From Octadecabacter arcticus 238 (GTDB taxonomy: Bacteria; Pseudomonadota; Alphaproteobacteria; Rhodobacterales; Rhodobacteraceae), in NCBI RefSeq assembly GCF_000155735.2, contig NC_020908.1:1927001-1991000 (forward strand): a stretch of 64,000 bases of DNA, written 5' to 3'. A model generated the notes under the pieces. That model was not told the DNA's origin. It worked only from the letters and a program-made list of their open reading frames with translations, and did no database searches. Positions 1 to 7,974 of this stretch are shown in pieces. The first letter of the stretch is position 1. Every line of letters begins with the position of its first letter. Made by a program: the position numbers and the translations under genes.

Positions 1-9
1 CCTCTAAAA

Positions 10-696
10 ATGATGTCAAGGTTGGAGGTATTTGAGAAATCCATCCGGGCGATCTCACAACGCCTGAGAGGCCGTATCCTCGCCCAGAGTGAGCGTTGGG
101 ATGAGTCCCACGCAGTCATTGCTGCAGCAGCCCGTTCGGAAGGAGCAGATGCGAGGCAAGCTGACACTGCGGCAACGATCCTTGCTGGACGTGACTTGGC
201 CCTATTTGAGGGCGATATTGACCAGAAGAGATTGCGGGCCCTGCAACCGATCCTAATGGAGTTGATGCGCGATGCTGAGGATTCAGGTGTGAGTTCCGAG
301 GGTGATGATGCGTTGGATTTTTTGCTAAGTCATTCTCCCAAATTGGACCATTCCGTGAATCGGACAATCCGCGATCTATTGATTGGGGTGATTGAGCAAA
401 CACTGGTCAAAGATGTTGAAGATCCAGATGCCGCACTTGGCCGGTTGGGTGTCTACGCGTTGCCCGCAAAAAGAGCTGTAGCAGTTCGAGTTGGTCGGCA
501 CTCGCCGGTTAGTTCTATCTACGCAAATACGAAGTGGCAAAGTGGAGCGCATGCCTCTGCGCTCGTAAAATTGGAGGGCGTCAGCCGCCCCCCAAGTGCA
601 ATTCGGCTTAAACGAAACCACCAGCACCGAGTAATCCTTATCTCGTATGACCTGATATTGAATAATTCTAGCGAAAGTGACGACGAATTCTATTGA
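10..696 (+). CDS. Hypothetical protein, possibly 5'-truncated by the window edge
   Basis: I do not recognise this 228-residue protein. The frame is open all the way to base 1, so the true start may lie outside the window. The N-terminal half is helical and charged. The C-terminal 90 residues (motifs GRLGVYALP, NTKWQSGAHASAL, HRVILISYDLIL) recall the tail of large primase/helicase-like proteins of mobile elements, such as those with a DUF927 domain, but this is only an impression. It is followed by decayed DNA with transposon relics, which suits a mobile-element border. The downstream 570 bp hold no convincing gene. Confidence 0.5.
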   Translation: MMSRLEVFEKSIRAISQRLRGRILAQSERWDESHAVIAAAARSEGADARQADTAATILAGRDLALFEGDIDQKRLRALQPILMELMRDAEDSGVSSEGDDALDFLLSHSPKLDHSVNRTIRDLLIGVIEQTLVKDVEDPDAALGRLGVYALPAKRAVAVRVGRHSPVSSIYANTKWQSGAHASALVKLEGVSRPPSAIRLKRNHQHRVILISYDLILNNSSESDDEFY

Positions 697-1264
697 GTGT
701 CGCAGCAAATGTCCCAAGTAATGGGCTGATTATTATAGGAAGTTTTGTGATGGGACAGCCGGGACCGTTCTTAGATTTATGCAGACCCCTATGATCTTGT
801 CTTTCCCCTCCACCAATACTCTTTCTCTATTGGTAGTAAATGTAGAGGCAGAGATTAAGGGAATGGTTTCATAAGGGTAGGTGGGACAGTCAGCTGTCCC
901 ACCTCGGTCCCAAAGTCCCAGCGCTGTTGGATGTCCAAAGGAGCAACGCCACTTCTGGTTGAGTCTCGTGCCCCCAATTTAGGATCAGGATGACTGATGC
1001 AATCCCCCATTTGGGTCCTTTCCGGGCCTTTCCCTCACAGGGGAAATGCGCACCCCATTACGTGTGACAGACGGAAATTTCATAAGCTTGTGATTTGGGT
1101 TCTTGTTGTTGTTATTGCGCACTGTGTTGAATCAGCCCACCAAACTGTTATCACTAACCTACAAATTTTTGCCCATTACAAAGAGTTGAATCCCAAGTTA
1201 TGACTGCTGTTGGAATTCTCATCGAGATGAAACGAGACACTGAGTTTCGAGGTATTTTGTCGAT
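697..1264. other. Gene-poor, decayed stretch
   Basis: No convincing gene is seen on either strand. The stretch has several GGGAC-type words around 748-920, including one strong inverted repeat listed separately, and leads into the relics at 1265-1780. Confidence 0.6.
880..903. repeat. 10-bp perfect inverted repeat (hairpin)
   Basis: GGTGGGACAG, a 4-base loop TCAG, then CTGTCCCACC. There is no T-run after either arm, so it is not a standard terminator. Related GGGAC words stand at about 749-766 and 905-919. It could be a protein-binding site or an end of an old mobile element. Confidence 0.6.
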
Positions 1265-1417
1265 ATGAGTGACTTCACGTTCAATCAGATTTTGGACCGG
1301 CGTGGCGTCAATTTGGATAGCTGTCGCATTGTCCGGCACGATACGCGGGGATTACAAGCTTGGCGCCATTCGCGAGGCCGTGTCGAGAGCTTTTTTGCCT
1401 TTCAGAGGACGTCATGA
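1265..1417 (+). pseudogene. Fragment resembling the N-terminus of a GIY-YIG nuclease family protein
   Basis: A 50-codon frame starting at ATG 1265. Its pattern (FNQILDRRGVNLDSCRIVRH, then AWRHSRGRVESFFAFQR) resembles the N-terminal segment that precedes the GIY-YIG domain in a common family of about 200-300 residues. The frame ends exactly where the IS6-type relic begins, with its stop overlapping the ATG at 1414, so the gene appears cut by that insertion. No continuation is visible downstream of the relic. The family assignment is tentative because only the leader segment remains. Confidence 0.35.
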
Positions 1418-1780
1418 TGTATGTTCGGTTTCCGCTTGCAATCAGGAATGTCGAGGACCTTCTGCACGAACGCGGTATCGACATCAGCCTTGAAACGGCT
1501 CAATTTTTGGTGGAACAGATTTGGCCCGCTGTTTGCCGCAGAGATCCGCGATAAAAGGGTCAGCCAGATGCGCGCATCTTTAAATTCACACCAGCCAACT
1601 AGACGAAGAGAGCGGGCCATGTTTCGATTTAGGCGGATGCGAACTTTACAGAAATTCGCCTCCGACCACGCCTCATTCCACAAACATTTCAACGCGGAGC
1701 GCCGTCTTTACAGCCGATCAAATTTCAAGTTGAACCGTGCTACCGCTCTTACCGAGTGGCGCGGCCTCTGCGCAGCCTAA
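1414..1780 (+). pseudogene. IS6-family transposase relic, 5'-truncated, frameshifted and internally deleted
   Basis: Two pieces of one IS6-family DDE transposase are visible in different frames. The first (from 1414) reads MMYVRFPLAIRNVEDLLHER, the conserved N-terminal helix-turn-helix region. After a shift near 1500 a second frame reads FWWNRFGPLFAAEIRDKRVSQMRA. It then jumps straight to the C-terminal segment RRRERAMFRFRRMRTLQKFA, ending with the family-typical EWRGLCAA and a stop at 1780. The catalytic DDE core between these parts, about 120 residues in intact relatives, is missing, as are the first residues of the protein. It cannot encode an active enzyme. Confidence 0.8.
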
Positions 1781-1837
1781 GAGATTGAGGTTGCTGGAGA
1801 ACTGAGACTAATTCGCATTTGTCTGACAGCACCAATT

Positions 1838-2863
1838 TTAATGTTGGCTTCCGCAGCTCTCACGGATTGAGATGTATGGCACTAGCTTTTTTTGTATTGG
1901 AGGAGCTTTCGGGTTTGTGAGACGATTAAAAAGAACATCTACAGCTTCCCGTCCAATTACTTGCGCGTTATTTGTGACGGTGGTTAGCGGGGGTGACGAA
2001 ACTTGGGCCTCATCGGTGTCATCAATCCCAACTACCGCCACATCACGGCCTACTTCCAACCCAAGTTCCGACAATGCGCTCATTGCTCCAAATGCGACTA
2101 GGTCGTTGAAGCAAGCGATGGCGGTGGGGCGAGGAGTGCCCGAGTCCCAAAGGCTCTTTATTGCGAAGTGGCTCTCTAACCGCTTTGATGGTCCATCAAT
2201 CCATGCTTCACGGCCAGGATTATATCCTGCATCTGTCATTGCTGAAACGAAGCCTTGGTAGCGTCCATCGGCCGTTGTGGTTCCAACTTTACCACCTAAC
2301 ATCAGGATGTTCTTATGCCCCAGTTTTAGAAGATGTGTAGTAGCCAAATTCATACATTCCTGATCATTGTTAATGACATAATCCAAGCTCGTACCCAGAA
2401 TCGAACGTACGATTAGAACCACCGCACTATCACTCTGTCGAAAGGCCTCGAGATCAGCATCGGTCGTTCCAAGAGCGGGAGACAGGATAACCCCATCTGC
2501 ACCATGCTCCATAAGCGTTGTTACAAATCTACGCTGGTTCTTCATGCAATCGTTATGGTTGTTGATAAAAATTGCGTCCCCCCTGTCCGCCAATTGGCCC
2601 TCCATTGTTGCCAGCATTTCGGCAAAGAATGGGTGAACGATATCATGAAAGCCAACGCCAATAATTCGAGTACGCCCTGTGCGAAGGGCCGTGGCCGCGC
2701 GGTTCTGAATGTAGCCAGCTTCACGAACGTATGCTTGCACACGTTCACGGGTACTACTTTGAATAAGTGGGCTTTCACGCAATGCGAGTGAAACAGTCGC
2801 AATTGAAACACCAAGAGCCTTGGCAATAACCTTCTGCGTCAGTTTTTTTCTCTTTGTGATCAT
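1838..2863 (-). CDS. LacI-family transcriptional regulator
   Basis: Residues 1-60 form a LacI-type helix-turn-helix (KVIAKALGVSIATVSLALRE) with the hinge, followed by a periplasmic-binding-protein-like sensor domain (GVGFHDIVHPFFAEML, ending VTNNAQVIGREAVDVLFNRL). The length of about 341 residues is normal for the family. I prefer ATG 2863; an in-frame TTG lies two codons upstream at 2869. It is divergent from the dctP operon across about 220 bp, so by position it most likely controls that operon, and probably itself, in response to the imported substrate or a derivative. The effector is unknown. Confidence 0.9.
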   Translation of the reverse strand: MITKRKKLTQKVIAKALGVSIATVSLALRESPLIQSSTRERVQAYVREAGYIQNRAATALRTGRTRIIGVGFHDIVHPFFAEMLATMEGQLADRGDAIFINNHNDCMKNQRRFVTTLMEHGADGVILSPALGTTDADLEAFRQSDSAVVLIVRSILGTSLDYVINNDQECMNLATTHLLKLGHKNILMLGGKVGTTTADGRYQGFVSAMTDAGYNPGREAWIDGPSKRLESHFAIKSLWDSGTPRPTAIACFNDLVAFGAMSALSELGLEVGRDVAVVGIDDTDEAQVSSPPLTTVTNNAQVIGREAVDVLFNRLTNPKAPPIQKKLVPYISIRESCGSQH

Positions 2864-2989
2864 TGTCAACTTATTGGCCTACAGTCATGGTTTGTATAGT
2901 GAAAAGTAAAAAATGACATATTTTTATTGATCTGGCCAAACAGGGATCTAAACACGTAAATCCCTTATTTAATCGTTTGAAAAAATTTG

Positions 2990-3018
2990 TTGACATGAGC
3001 CAGGGCTCCCTTCACACA
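2990..3018 (+). promoter_or_regulatory. Putative promoter and operator of the TRAP/dehydrogenase operon
   Basis: A TTGACA hexamer at 2990-2995 gives a good -35 box; the -10 region around 3013-3018 is weak. A perfect inverted repeat GAGCC-AG-GGCTC at 2997-3008 lies in the spacer, where a LacI-type repressor would block RNA polymerase. The operator role is inferred from symmetry and position only. Confidence 0.35.
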
Positions 3019-3082
3019 GCAAGAAGTCTGCATGTGAAAGGCAGTAGGCCTTTTGCAGATGACAAATTTAAGGGAGGATAAG

Positions 3083-4063
3083 ATGGTTAATTTTACTAAA
3101 GTTAGTGGTGCGCTAGCGGGTAGCGTGATGGCAATTATCGGCGCAACTGCAGCAACCGCTCAGACTGAGTTGAAGTGGGGGCACGTGTATGAGTCACAGT
3201 CGCCATATCATCAATGGGCCGAATGGGCCGCCGAAAGCTTTGAGGAGCGGACGGAAGGGCGTTATCAAATCGAAGTTTTCCCAGCTTCATCTCTAGGAAA
3301 GCAAACTGATTTGGCTGAAGGTTTAAGCCTTGGCACTGTAGATATAATCTATGATGGTCAGTTCTTCGCTGGTCGTCGGTATGGTCCAATCGCCATTGGC
3401 AGTGCCCCGTTTATGTTCCGTGATTACGCTCACTGGCAATCATATCGCGCTTCAGAGCTGTTTCAGGATCTCTCCTCAGGTTATACTGAGGCTACCGGAG
3501 ACGACATTGCTGGGCTTGTCTATTATGGACAGCGACACATGACCTCCAATGTTGAGATCTTGACCCCTGAGGATATGGAAGGATTGAAGATACGCGTGCC
3601 TAATGCGTCACTCTACAAAATGTTCCCTGAAGCAGTTGGTGCAAACGCTACACCCATGGCTTTTTCTGAAGTTTATCTAGCTCTGCAGCAAGGTGTTGTA
3701 GATGCTCAGGAAAATCCGCTTCCTACGATCCAGTTCAAGAGGTTTCATGAAGTTCAAGATTATATTACTTTGACAGGACATATAACTGACTCACTCCTGA
3801 CGATTGTGGCTGACAGGTTGTCGGACAGTCTTTCGAATGAGGATTATGCGACGCTTATGGAGGTTCTTGAAGAAGCCGCTAATGGTGCGTCTAACGACAT
3901 CCGAGTGGCGGAACTTGAGCTCGTCGATTGGTTCCGTGAGCAAGGTACGACCGTGAATGAAGTGAACCGGGACCTGTTTCGCGAAGCAGTTGTCAATGAG
4001 CTGAACGGCGACGAGGCGACCTGGGATCGCGAGACGTTTGACCGGCTTCAGGCTTTGAACTGA
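3083..4063 (+). CDS. dctP: TRAP transporter substrate-binding protein, DctP family
   Basis: Periplasmic solute-binding subunit that captures a carboxylate and delivers it to the DctQM membrane pair. The start at 3083 is chosen because GGGAGG lies 5 bases upstream and because it yields a clean signal peptide (KVSGALAGSVMAIIGATAAT, cleavage after AQ near residue 27); longer in-frame starts lack both. Family motifs follow: GHVYESQSPYHQWAEW, FPASSLGKQTDLAEGLSLG, the ligand-contact segment GLKIRVPNASLYK, and VYLALQQGVVDAQENP. About 326 residues, normal length. It is first in the operon, separated from dctQ by a hairpin. The dctPQM block is clearly more AT-rich than the dehydrogenase genes after it. 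The substrate cannot be read from the sequence; by context it is a 2-oxo acid, hydroxy acid or acetoin-like compound. Confidence 0.93.
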   Translation: MVNFTKVSGALAGSVMAIIGATAATAQTELKWGHVYESQSPYHQWAEWAAESFEERTEGRYQIEVFPASSLGKQTDLAEGLSLGTVDIIYDGQFFAGRRYGPIAIGSAPFMFRDYAHWQSYRASELFQDLSSGYTEATGDDIAGLVYYGQRHMTSNVEILTPEDMEGLKIRVPNASLYKMFPEAVGANATPMAFSEVYLALQQGVVDAQENPLPTIQFKRFHEVQDYITLTGHITDSLLTIVADRLSDSLSNEDYATLMEVLEEAANGASNDIRVAELELVDWFREQGTTVNEVNRDLFREAVVNELNGDEATWDRETFDRLQALN

Positions 4064-4074
4064 TTTAGCGTTTT

Positions 4075-4114
4075 GACGGGTGCCATGCTATTTTGGTGCC
4101 CGTCTATTCTTTTG
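4075..4114 (+). terminator. Intercistronic hairpin between dctP and dctQ
   Basis: A 10-bp stem (4075-4084 with 4095-4104, two G-T wobbles) is followed by the T-rich tail TATTCTTTT. It probably terminates part of the transcripts or protects the dctP message, giving more binding protein than membrane subunits. Confidence 0.6.
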
Positions 4115-4156
4115 GACTCGATGAAAGTTCAATGACCTCGATTCAGGATAAGAATT

Positions 4157-4687
4157 ATGCACCTTAAAGGTTCTGTGATTGTAGATAGAGCACGGCGTAT
4201 GCGAATTCCGCCTCTCGATTCAGCTTTGGTATTTTTGATTTTTTGGCTGTTATCTGGAATTGTTTTTCTTCAATTTTTTACTCGATATGTTTTAAACGAT
4301 TCTATCGGTTGGACAGAAGAAATCGCCCGCTACTTACTCATTTTAGTGACCTTTCTTGGGTCGGCTATTGCTGTGAGACGAAATACGCATATTTCGGTGG
4401 AGTTTTTCTATCGCTATTTACCCAAACATTTGGCGCGCCTGCTCTCTGCTGTAGTCGATTTTTTGCGAATTTCACTTTTGGGAATCATGACAGTTTTGTG
4501 CATACAGCTTTCAAATAATACACAACAGATGATGACTTCTATAGATGTCTCGAAATCTGTTCTCTACGGGTTCGTCGCAGGATGTTTTTGTTTGATGACA
4601 TTATACTCAATAATTGCTGCTTGGCGGCATGTTTTGGAAGGCAAATTAGACGTGGCACCTGACGTGCCCGCCAGCTGGGAAGAGTGA
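4157..4687 (+). CDS. dctQ: TRAP transporter small permease, DctQ family
   Basis: Small membrane subunit of the tripartite transporter, 176 residues with four hydrophobic helices. Helix 1 is followed by the family motif QFFTRYVLNDSIGWTEEIAR, then the RRNTHISVEFFYRYLP segment, both diagnostic of DctQ. The ATG at 4157 has AGGATAAG shortly upstream. The gene lies 4 bp before dctM and is presumably translated with it. The coding sequence is very AT-rich for this window, with long T-runs, as in dctP and dctM, hinting at a different origin from the downstream aco-like genes. Confidence 0.9.
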   Translation: MHLKGSVIVDRARRMRIPPLDSALVFLIFWLLSGIVFLQFFTRYVLNDSIGWTEEIARYLLILVTFLGSAIAVRRNTHISVEFFYRYLPKHLARLLSAVVDFLRISLLGIMTVLCIQLSNNTQQMMTSIDVSKSVLYGFVAGCFCLMTLYSIIAAWRHVLEGKLDVAPDVPASWEE

Positions 4688-4691
4688 CGCT

Positions 4692-5966
4692 ATGCTTGTA
4701 TTATTTGGAACTCTCGCGTTACTTCTTGTGATAGGCTTACCAGTGGCTCTGGCCTTGGCTGGGGCGTCGCTTTTATTTTTATTGTTGGAAAGCTCCATCC
4801 CGCCAGTTGTTGTTTTGCATCGGATGATCAATGGCGTAGATAGCTTCACACTCCTCGCTGTTCCTTTCTTTATTTTAGCTGGTAGCTTGATGAACCATGC
4901 TGGCATAACTGATCGAATATTTGCATTCGCAAAGTCGCTTGTTGGTTGGATGAGAGGTGGTCTTGGTCACGTTAATATTGGTGCGTCAGTCCTTTTCGCT
5001 GGTATGTCAGGTGCTGCCGTGGCCGATGCGGGCGGTCTTGGAATGATCGAAATTAAGGCTATGAAAGAAGGCGGCTATGATGCTGATTTTGCCGTCGGTG
5101 TAACTGCAGCGTCATCCACAATTGGACCACTTATTCCACCATCTTTACCTTTGGTAGTCTACGGAGTCGTTTCATCAACTTCGATAGGGCAGCTTTTTGC
5201 CGCCGGCTTGGTGCCTGGTCTGATAATGGCGATTGCTTTGATGTTGATGGTCTCTTGGTATGCCTATGTGCGTGGTTATGGACGAGATTCAAGCTTTGCA
5301 TGGGTTGTTCTTTGGCATACATTTAAGCGGGCTTTTCTGTCGCTTCTAACTCCAATCATTATTGTTGGTGGAATCTTGGCAGGCCTCTTTACCCCGACAG
5401 AAGCTGCCATTGCTGCTTGTGCCTATGCACTATTTTTGGGCGTATTTGTATATCGGACGCTTAACTTCCGTAAGATCAGAGCAATCTCAATGGACACAAT
5501 CGAAACCACTGCAATCGTGCTATTGATTGTTGCTGCGGCGTCTATATTTTCATGGATACTGACTACGAGCCGCGTAACAGAAACTGTGGCAGAATTAATT
5601 TTGGGTCACACCCAAAATGTTGTTCTGGTTTTACTACTGATCAATATTTTACTTTTAATTGTTGGGTTTTTTATGGAGCCTGTCGCAGCTATTACCATTT
5701 TAACGCCAGTCCTGCTGCCGCTCGTGGTCGAACTTGGTGTGGACCCAGTACATTTTGGTATAATGATGGTTCTCAATCTAATGCTTGGCTTGTTAACGCC
5801 GCCCGTTGGAATGGTTCTTTATGTGCTGGCACGCGTTGCTGACATTAAGTTTGAAAGCGCTGCGAGTGCGACCGCGCCATTTCTTATTCCGCTCGGCATT
5901 GTGCTCCTACTTATTACTTATGTTCCGGCTCTATCGATGTGGCTCCCAACGTTGCTGTATAGATAA
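4692..5966 (+). CDS. dctM: TRAP transporter large permease, DctM family
   Basis: Large membrane subunit that couples sodium influx to substrate import. It has 424 residues and about twelve hydrophobic segments, the normal family size. Recognisable motifs are AGASLLFLLLE near the N-terminus, FILAGSLMNHAG, ASVLFAGMSGAAVADAGGLG, TAASSTIGPLIPPSLPLVVYG, GLFTPTEAAIAACAYALFLG, and near the C-terminus NLMLGLLTPPVGMVLYV. It overlaps nothing and is 24 bp upstream of the E1 alpha gene in the same direction, so import and the first catabolic step are probably co-transcribed. Confidence 0.93.
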   Translation: MLVLFGTLALLLVIGLPVALALAGASLLFLLLESSIPPVVVLHRMINGVDSFTLLAVPFFILAGSLMNHAGITDRIFAFAKSLVGWMRGGLGHVNIGASVLFAGMSGAAVADAGGLGMIEIKAMKEGGYDADFAVGVTAASSTIGPLIPPSLPLVVYGVVSSTSIGQLFAAGLVPGLIMAIALMLMVSWYAYVRGYGRDSSFAWVVLWHTFKRAFLSLLTPIIIVGGILAGLFTPTEAAIAACAYALFLGVFVYRTLNFRKIRAISMDTIETTAIVLLIVAAASIFSWILTTSRVTETVAELILGHTQNVVLVLLLINILLLIVGFFMEPVAAITILTPVLLPLVVELGVDPVHFGIMMVLNLMLGLLTPPVGMVLYVLARVADIKFESAASATAPFLIPLGIVLLLITYVPALSMWLPTLLYR

Positions 5967-5990
5967 CCTCTGAATAACGGATTTTTCAAA

Positions 5991-6968
5991 ATGACAAAAA
6001 AGACATCAAACACCGAAGAATACCTGCGCATGTACAGCCAGATGGTCAGGATTCGCACGTTTGAGGATAACGCCAACCAACTTTATCTGTCCGCGAAGAT
6101 GCCCGGATTGACGCATATGTATTCCGGCCAAGAAGCTGTTGCCGTTGGCATCTGCGAAGCCCTGAAAAAAACCGACAAAATTACGTCGACGCACCGTGGC
6201 CACGGACACTGTGTCGCCAAAGGCGCGAACTTCAAAGAGATGTTCTGCGAGTTGTTGGGCAAAGAAGAAGGCTATTGTCGCGGCAAAGGCGGATCGATGC
6301 ACATCGCAGATCAGTCCAACGGCAATCTTGGCGCCAATGCGATTGTCGGCGGGTCCATGGGCATCGCCACTGGCTCAGCGTTCACGGCAAAAATGCTCGG
6401 CAAAGATGACGTTACCGTCTGTTTCTTTGGCGATGGCGCGACGGCACAAGGGATTTTGTACGAGGTCATGAATATGGCCGCGCTTTGGAACCTGCCCGTC
6501 ATCTATGCCTGCGAAAACAATGGCTACTCAGAATACACCAAGACCGCTGAAATCGCGGCAGGGTCGATCACAGCCCGTGCAGAGGCTTTTGGTATCGAGG
6601 CTTTCACCGTCGATGGGCAGGATGTCCTTGCTGTGAATGAACTGACCGAAAAGCTGGTCGCGCGGTCGCGCAAAGGCGAAGGCCCGTTCTTCATTGAATT
6701 GATGACATATCGCTATCACGGCCACCATGTTGGCGACATTAATCGCGAATATTATCGTTCGAAAGACGAAGAAAAACTGTGGAAAACCGAACGTGACCCG
6801 ATCACAAAGTTCGCCACTTGGTTGACCAAAGAAGGCATTGCCAGCGACGCCGATCTGGCGGCGATTACGGCGGAGATTTCGGCCGATGCCGCCGCCGCAG
6901 TCGAATACGCGCTTGCTGCAAAATACCCTGACATATCTGAAGTCGACCAGCACGTTTTCGTGGCTTGA
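5991..6968 (+). CDS. acoA: Thiamine-diphosphate-dependent dehydrogenase E1 alpha subunit (acetoin/pyruvate type)
   Basis: E1 alpha of a 2-oxoacid-type dehydrogenase complex. It decarboxylates or cleaves its substrate on ThDP and passes the acyl group to a lipoyl arm. The ThDP motif starts with GDGATAQG (GDG at 147-149) and ends with the NN pair at 176-177. Other family blocks are MPGLTHMYSGQEAVAVG, THRGHGHCVAKG, and YRYHGHHVGD near residue 240. At 325 residues it matches AcoA/PdhA. It lies 13 bp upstream of the E1 beta gene. The choice of acetoin over pyruvate or branched substrates is inferred from the neighbourhood and is not certain. Confidence 0.85.
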   Translation: MTKKTSNTEEYLRMYSQMVRIRTFEDNANQLYLSAKMPGLTHMYSGQEAVAVGICEALKKTDKITSTHRGHGHCVAKGANFKEMFCELLGKEEGYCRGKGGSMHIADQSNGNLGANAIVGGSMGIATGSAFTAKMLGKDDVTVCFFGDGATAQGILYEVMNMAALWNLPVIYACENNGYSEYTKTAEIAAGSITARAEAFGIEAFTVDGQDVLAVNELTEKLVARSRKGEGPFFIELMTYRYHGHHVGDINREYYRSKDEEKLWKTERDPITKFATWLTKEGIASDADLAAITAEISADAAAAVEYALAAKYPDISEVDQHVFVA

Positions 6969-6981
6969 GGAGAAATAGACT

Positions 6982-7974
6982 ATGAGAGAAATCACCTTAT
7001 CCCAAGCCGTTAACGAAGCCTTGGCAGAAGAAATGCGGCGCGACCCGACGACGTTTATCATCGGTGAAGACGTGGCAGAGGCTGGCACGCCGTTCAAAAT
7101 CCTATCCGGCTTGGTCGAAGAATTCGGCACCGGACGCGTTGTGGATACACCCATCGGTGAACCCGGTTTCATGGGCCTTGCCGTGGGTGCGGCGATGACC
7201 GGAACGCGCCCCATTGTGGATTTAATGTTCGGCGATTTCATCTTTTTGATCATGGATCAGTTGTGCAATCAGGCGGCCAAAACCCACTATATGTCGGGCG
7301 GTAAATTAACGGCTCCGCTCGTGTTGCGCACAAACCTTGGCGCGACACGGCGTTCCGGCGCGCAGCACAGCCAATCGCTGCACGCGCTGGTCGCCCATAT
7401 TCCTGGCCTAAAAGTTGCAATGCCGTCGTCGGCATATGAGGCCAAGGGCCTGTTGAAAACCGCGATCCGTGACAACAATCCGGTTGTCATCTTCGAAGAC
7501 AAGCTGATGTATCAGGACAAGGCCGAGGTGCCTGAGGAAGAATATTTGATCCCGTTCGGCGTTGCGAACGTCAAACGCGTGGGCTTCGATATCACCCTCG
7601 TTGGCACGTCATCGATGGTGCAGGTGGCTGAAAAGGCTGCGGAAATTCTCGCGCTTGGGGGCATCAGCGCCGAGGTCATCGACCCGCGCACCATTGTGCC
7701 GCTGGACATGGACACGATCAACGAAAGTGTGCGCAAGACCAGTCGTTGCATTGTCATCGATGAGGGCCACCAAAGCTTTGGAGTGACCTCTGAAATCGCG
7801 GCGCGTATTATGGAGCAATCGTTTTACCACCTTGATGGTCCCGTCATCCGCATGGGCGCGATGGACGTGCCGATCCCGTTTTCACCCGCACTGGAAGACA
7901 TCACTGTGCCCACGCCCGAAGGCGTCGCAGCGAATGCGCGCAAGCTTATGGCCGGGGAGATGTTTCATGGTTGA
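6982..7974 (+). CDS. acoB: Thiamine-diphosphate-dependent dehydrogenase E1 beta subunit
   Basis: Partner of the preceding E1 alpha; together they form the heterotetrameric E1. It begins REITLSQAVNEALAEEMRRD and has GEDVAEAGTPFK with the usual GEPGFMGLAVGAAMTG region, then HSQSLHALVAHIPGLKV and the C-terminal transketolase domain (CIVIDEGHQSFGVTSEIAAR). A good ribosome-binding site, GAGGAG, precedes the ATG. It has 330 residues, normal. Its last 8 bases overlap the start of the E2-like gene, indicating translational coupling. Confidence 0.87.
   Translation: MREITLSQAVNEALAEEMRRDPTTFIIGEDVAEAGTPFKILSGLVEEFGTGRVVDTPIGEPGFMGLAVGAAMTGTRPIVDLMFGDFIFLIMDQLCNQAAKTHYMSGGKLTAPLVLRTNLGATRRSGAQHSQSLHALVAHIPGLKVAMPSSAYEAKGLLKTAIRDNNPVVIFEDKLMYQDKAEVPEEEYLIPFGVANVKRVGFDITLVGTSSMVQVAEKAAEILALGGISAEVIDPRTIVPLDMDTINESVRKTSRCIVIDEGHQSFGVTSEIAARIMEQSFYHLDGPVIRMGAMDVPIPFSPALEDITVPTPEGVAANARKLMAGEMFHG

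Noticed and set aside
880..903. Rho-independent terminator after the first gene
   Set aside because: The stem is strong but no T-run follows on either strand, so it is listed only as an inverted repeat.
6528..7253. 241-codon minus-strand frame across the E1 alpha/E1 beta genes
   Set aside because: It is antisense to two well-supported enzymes with intact motifs and has no recognisable domain.
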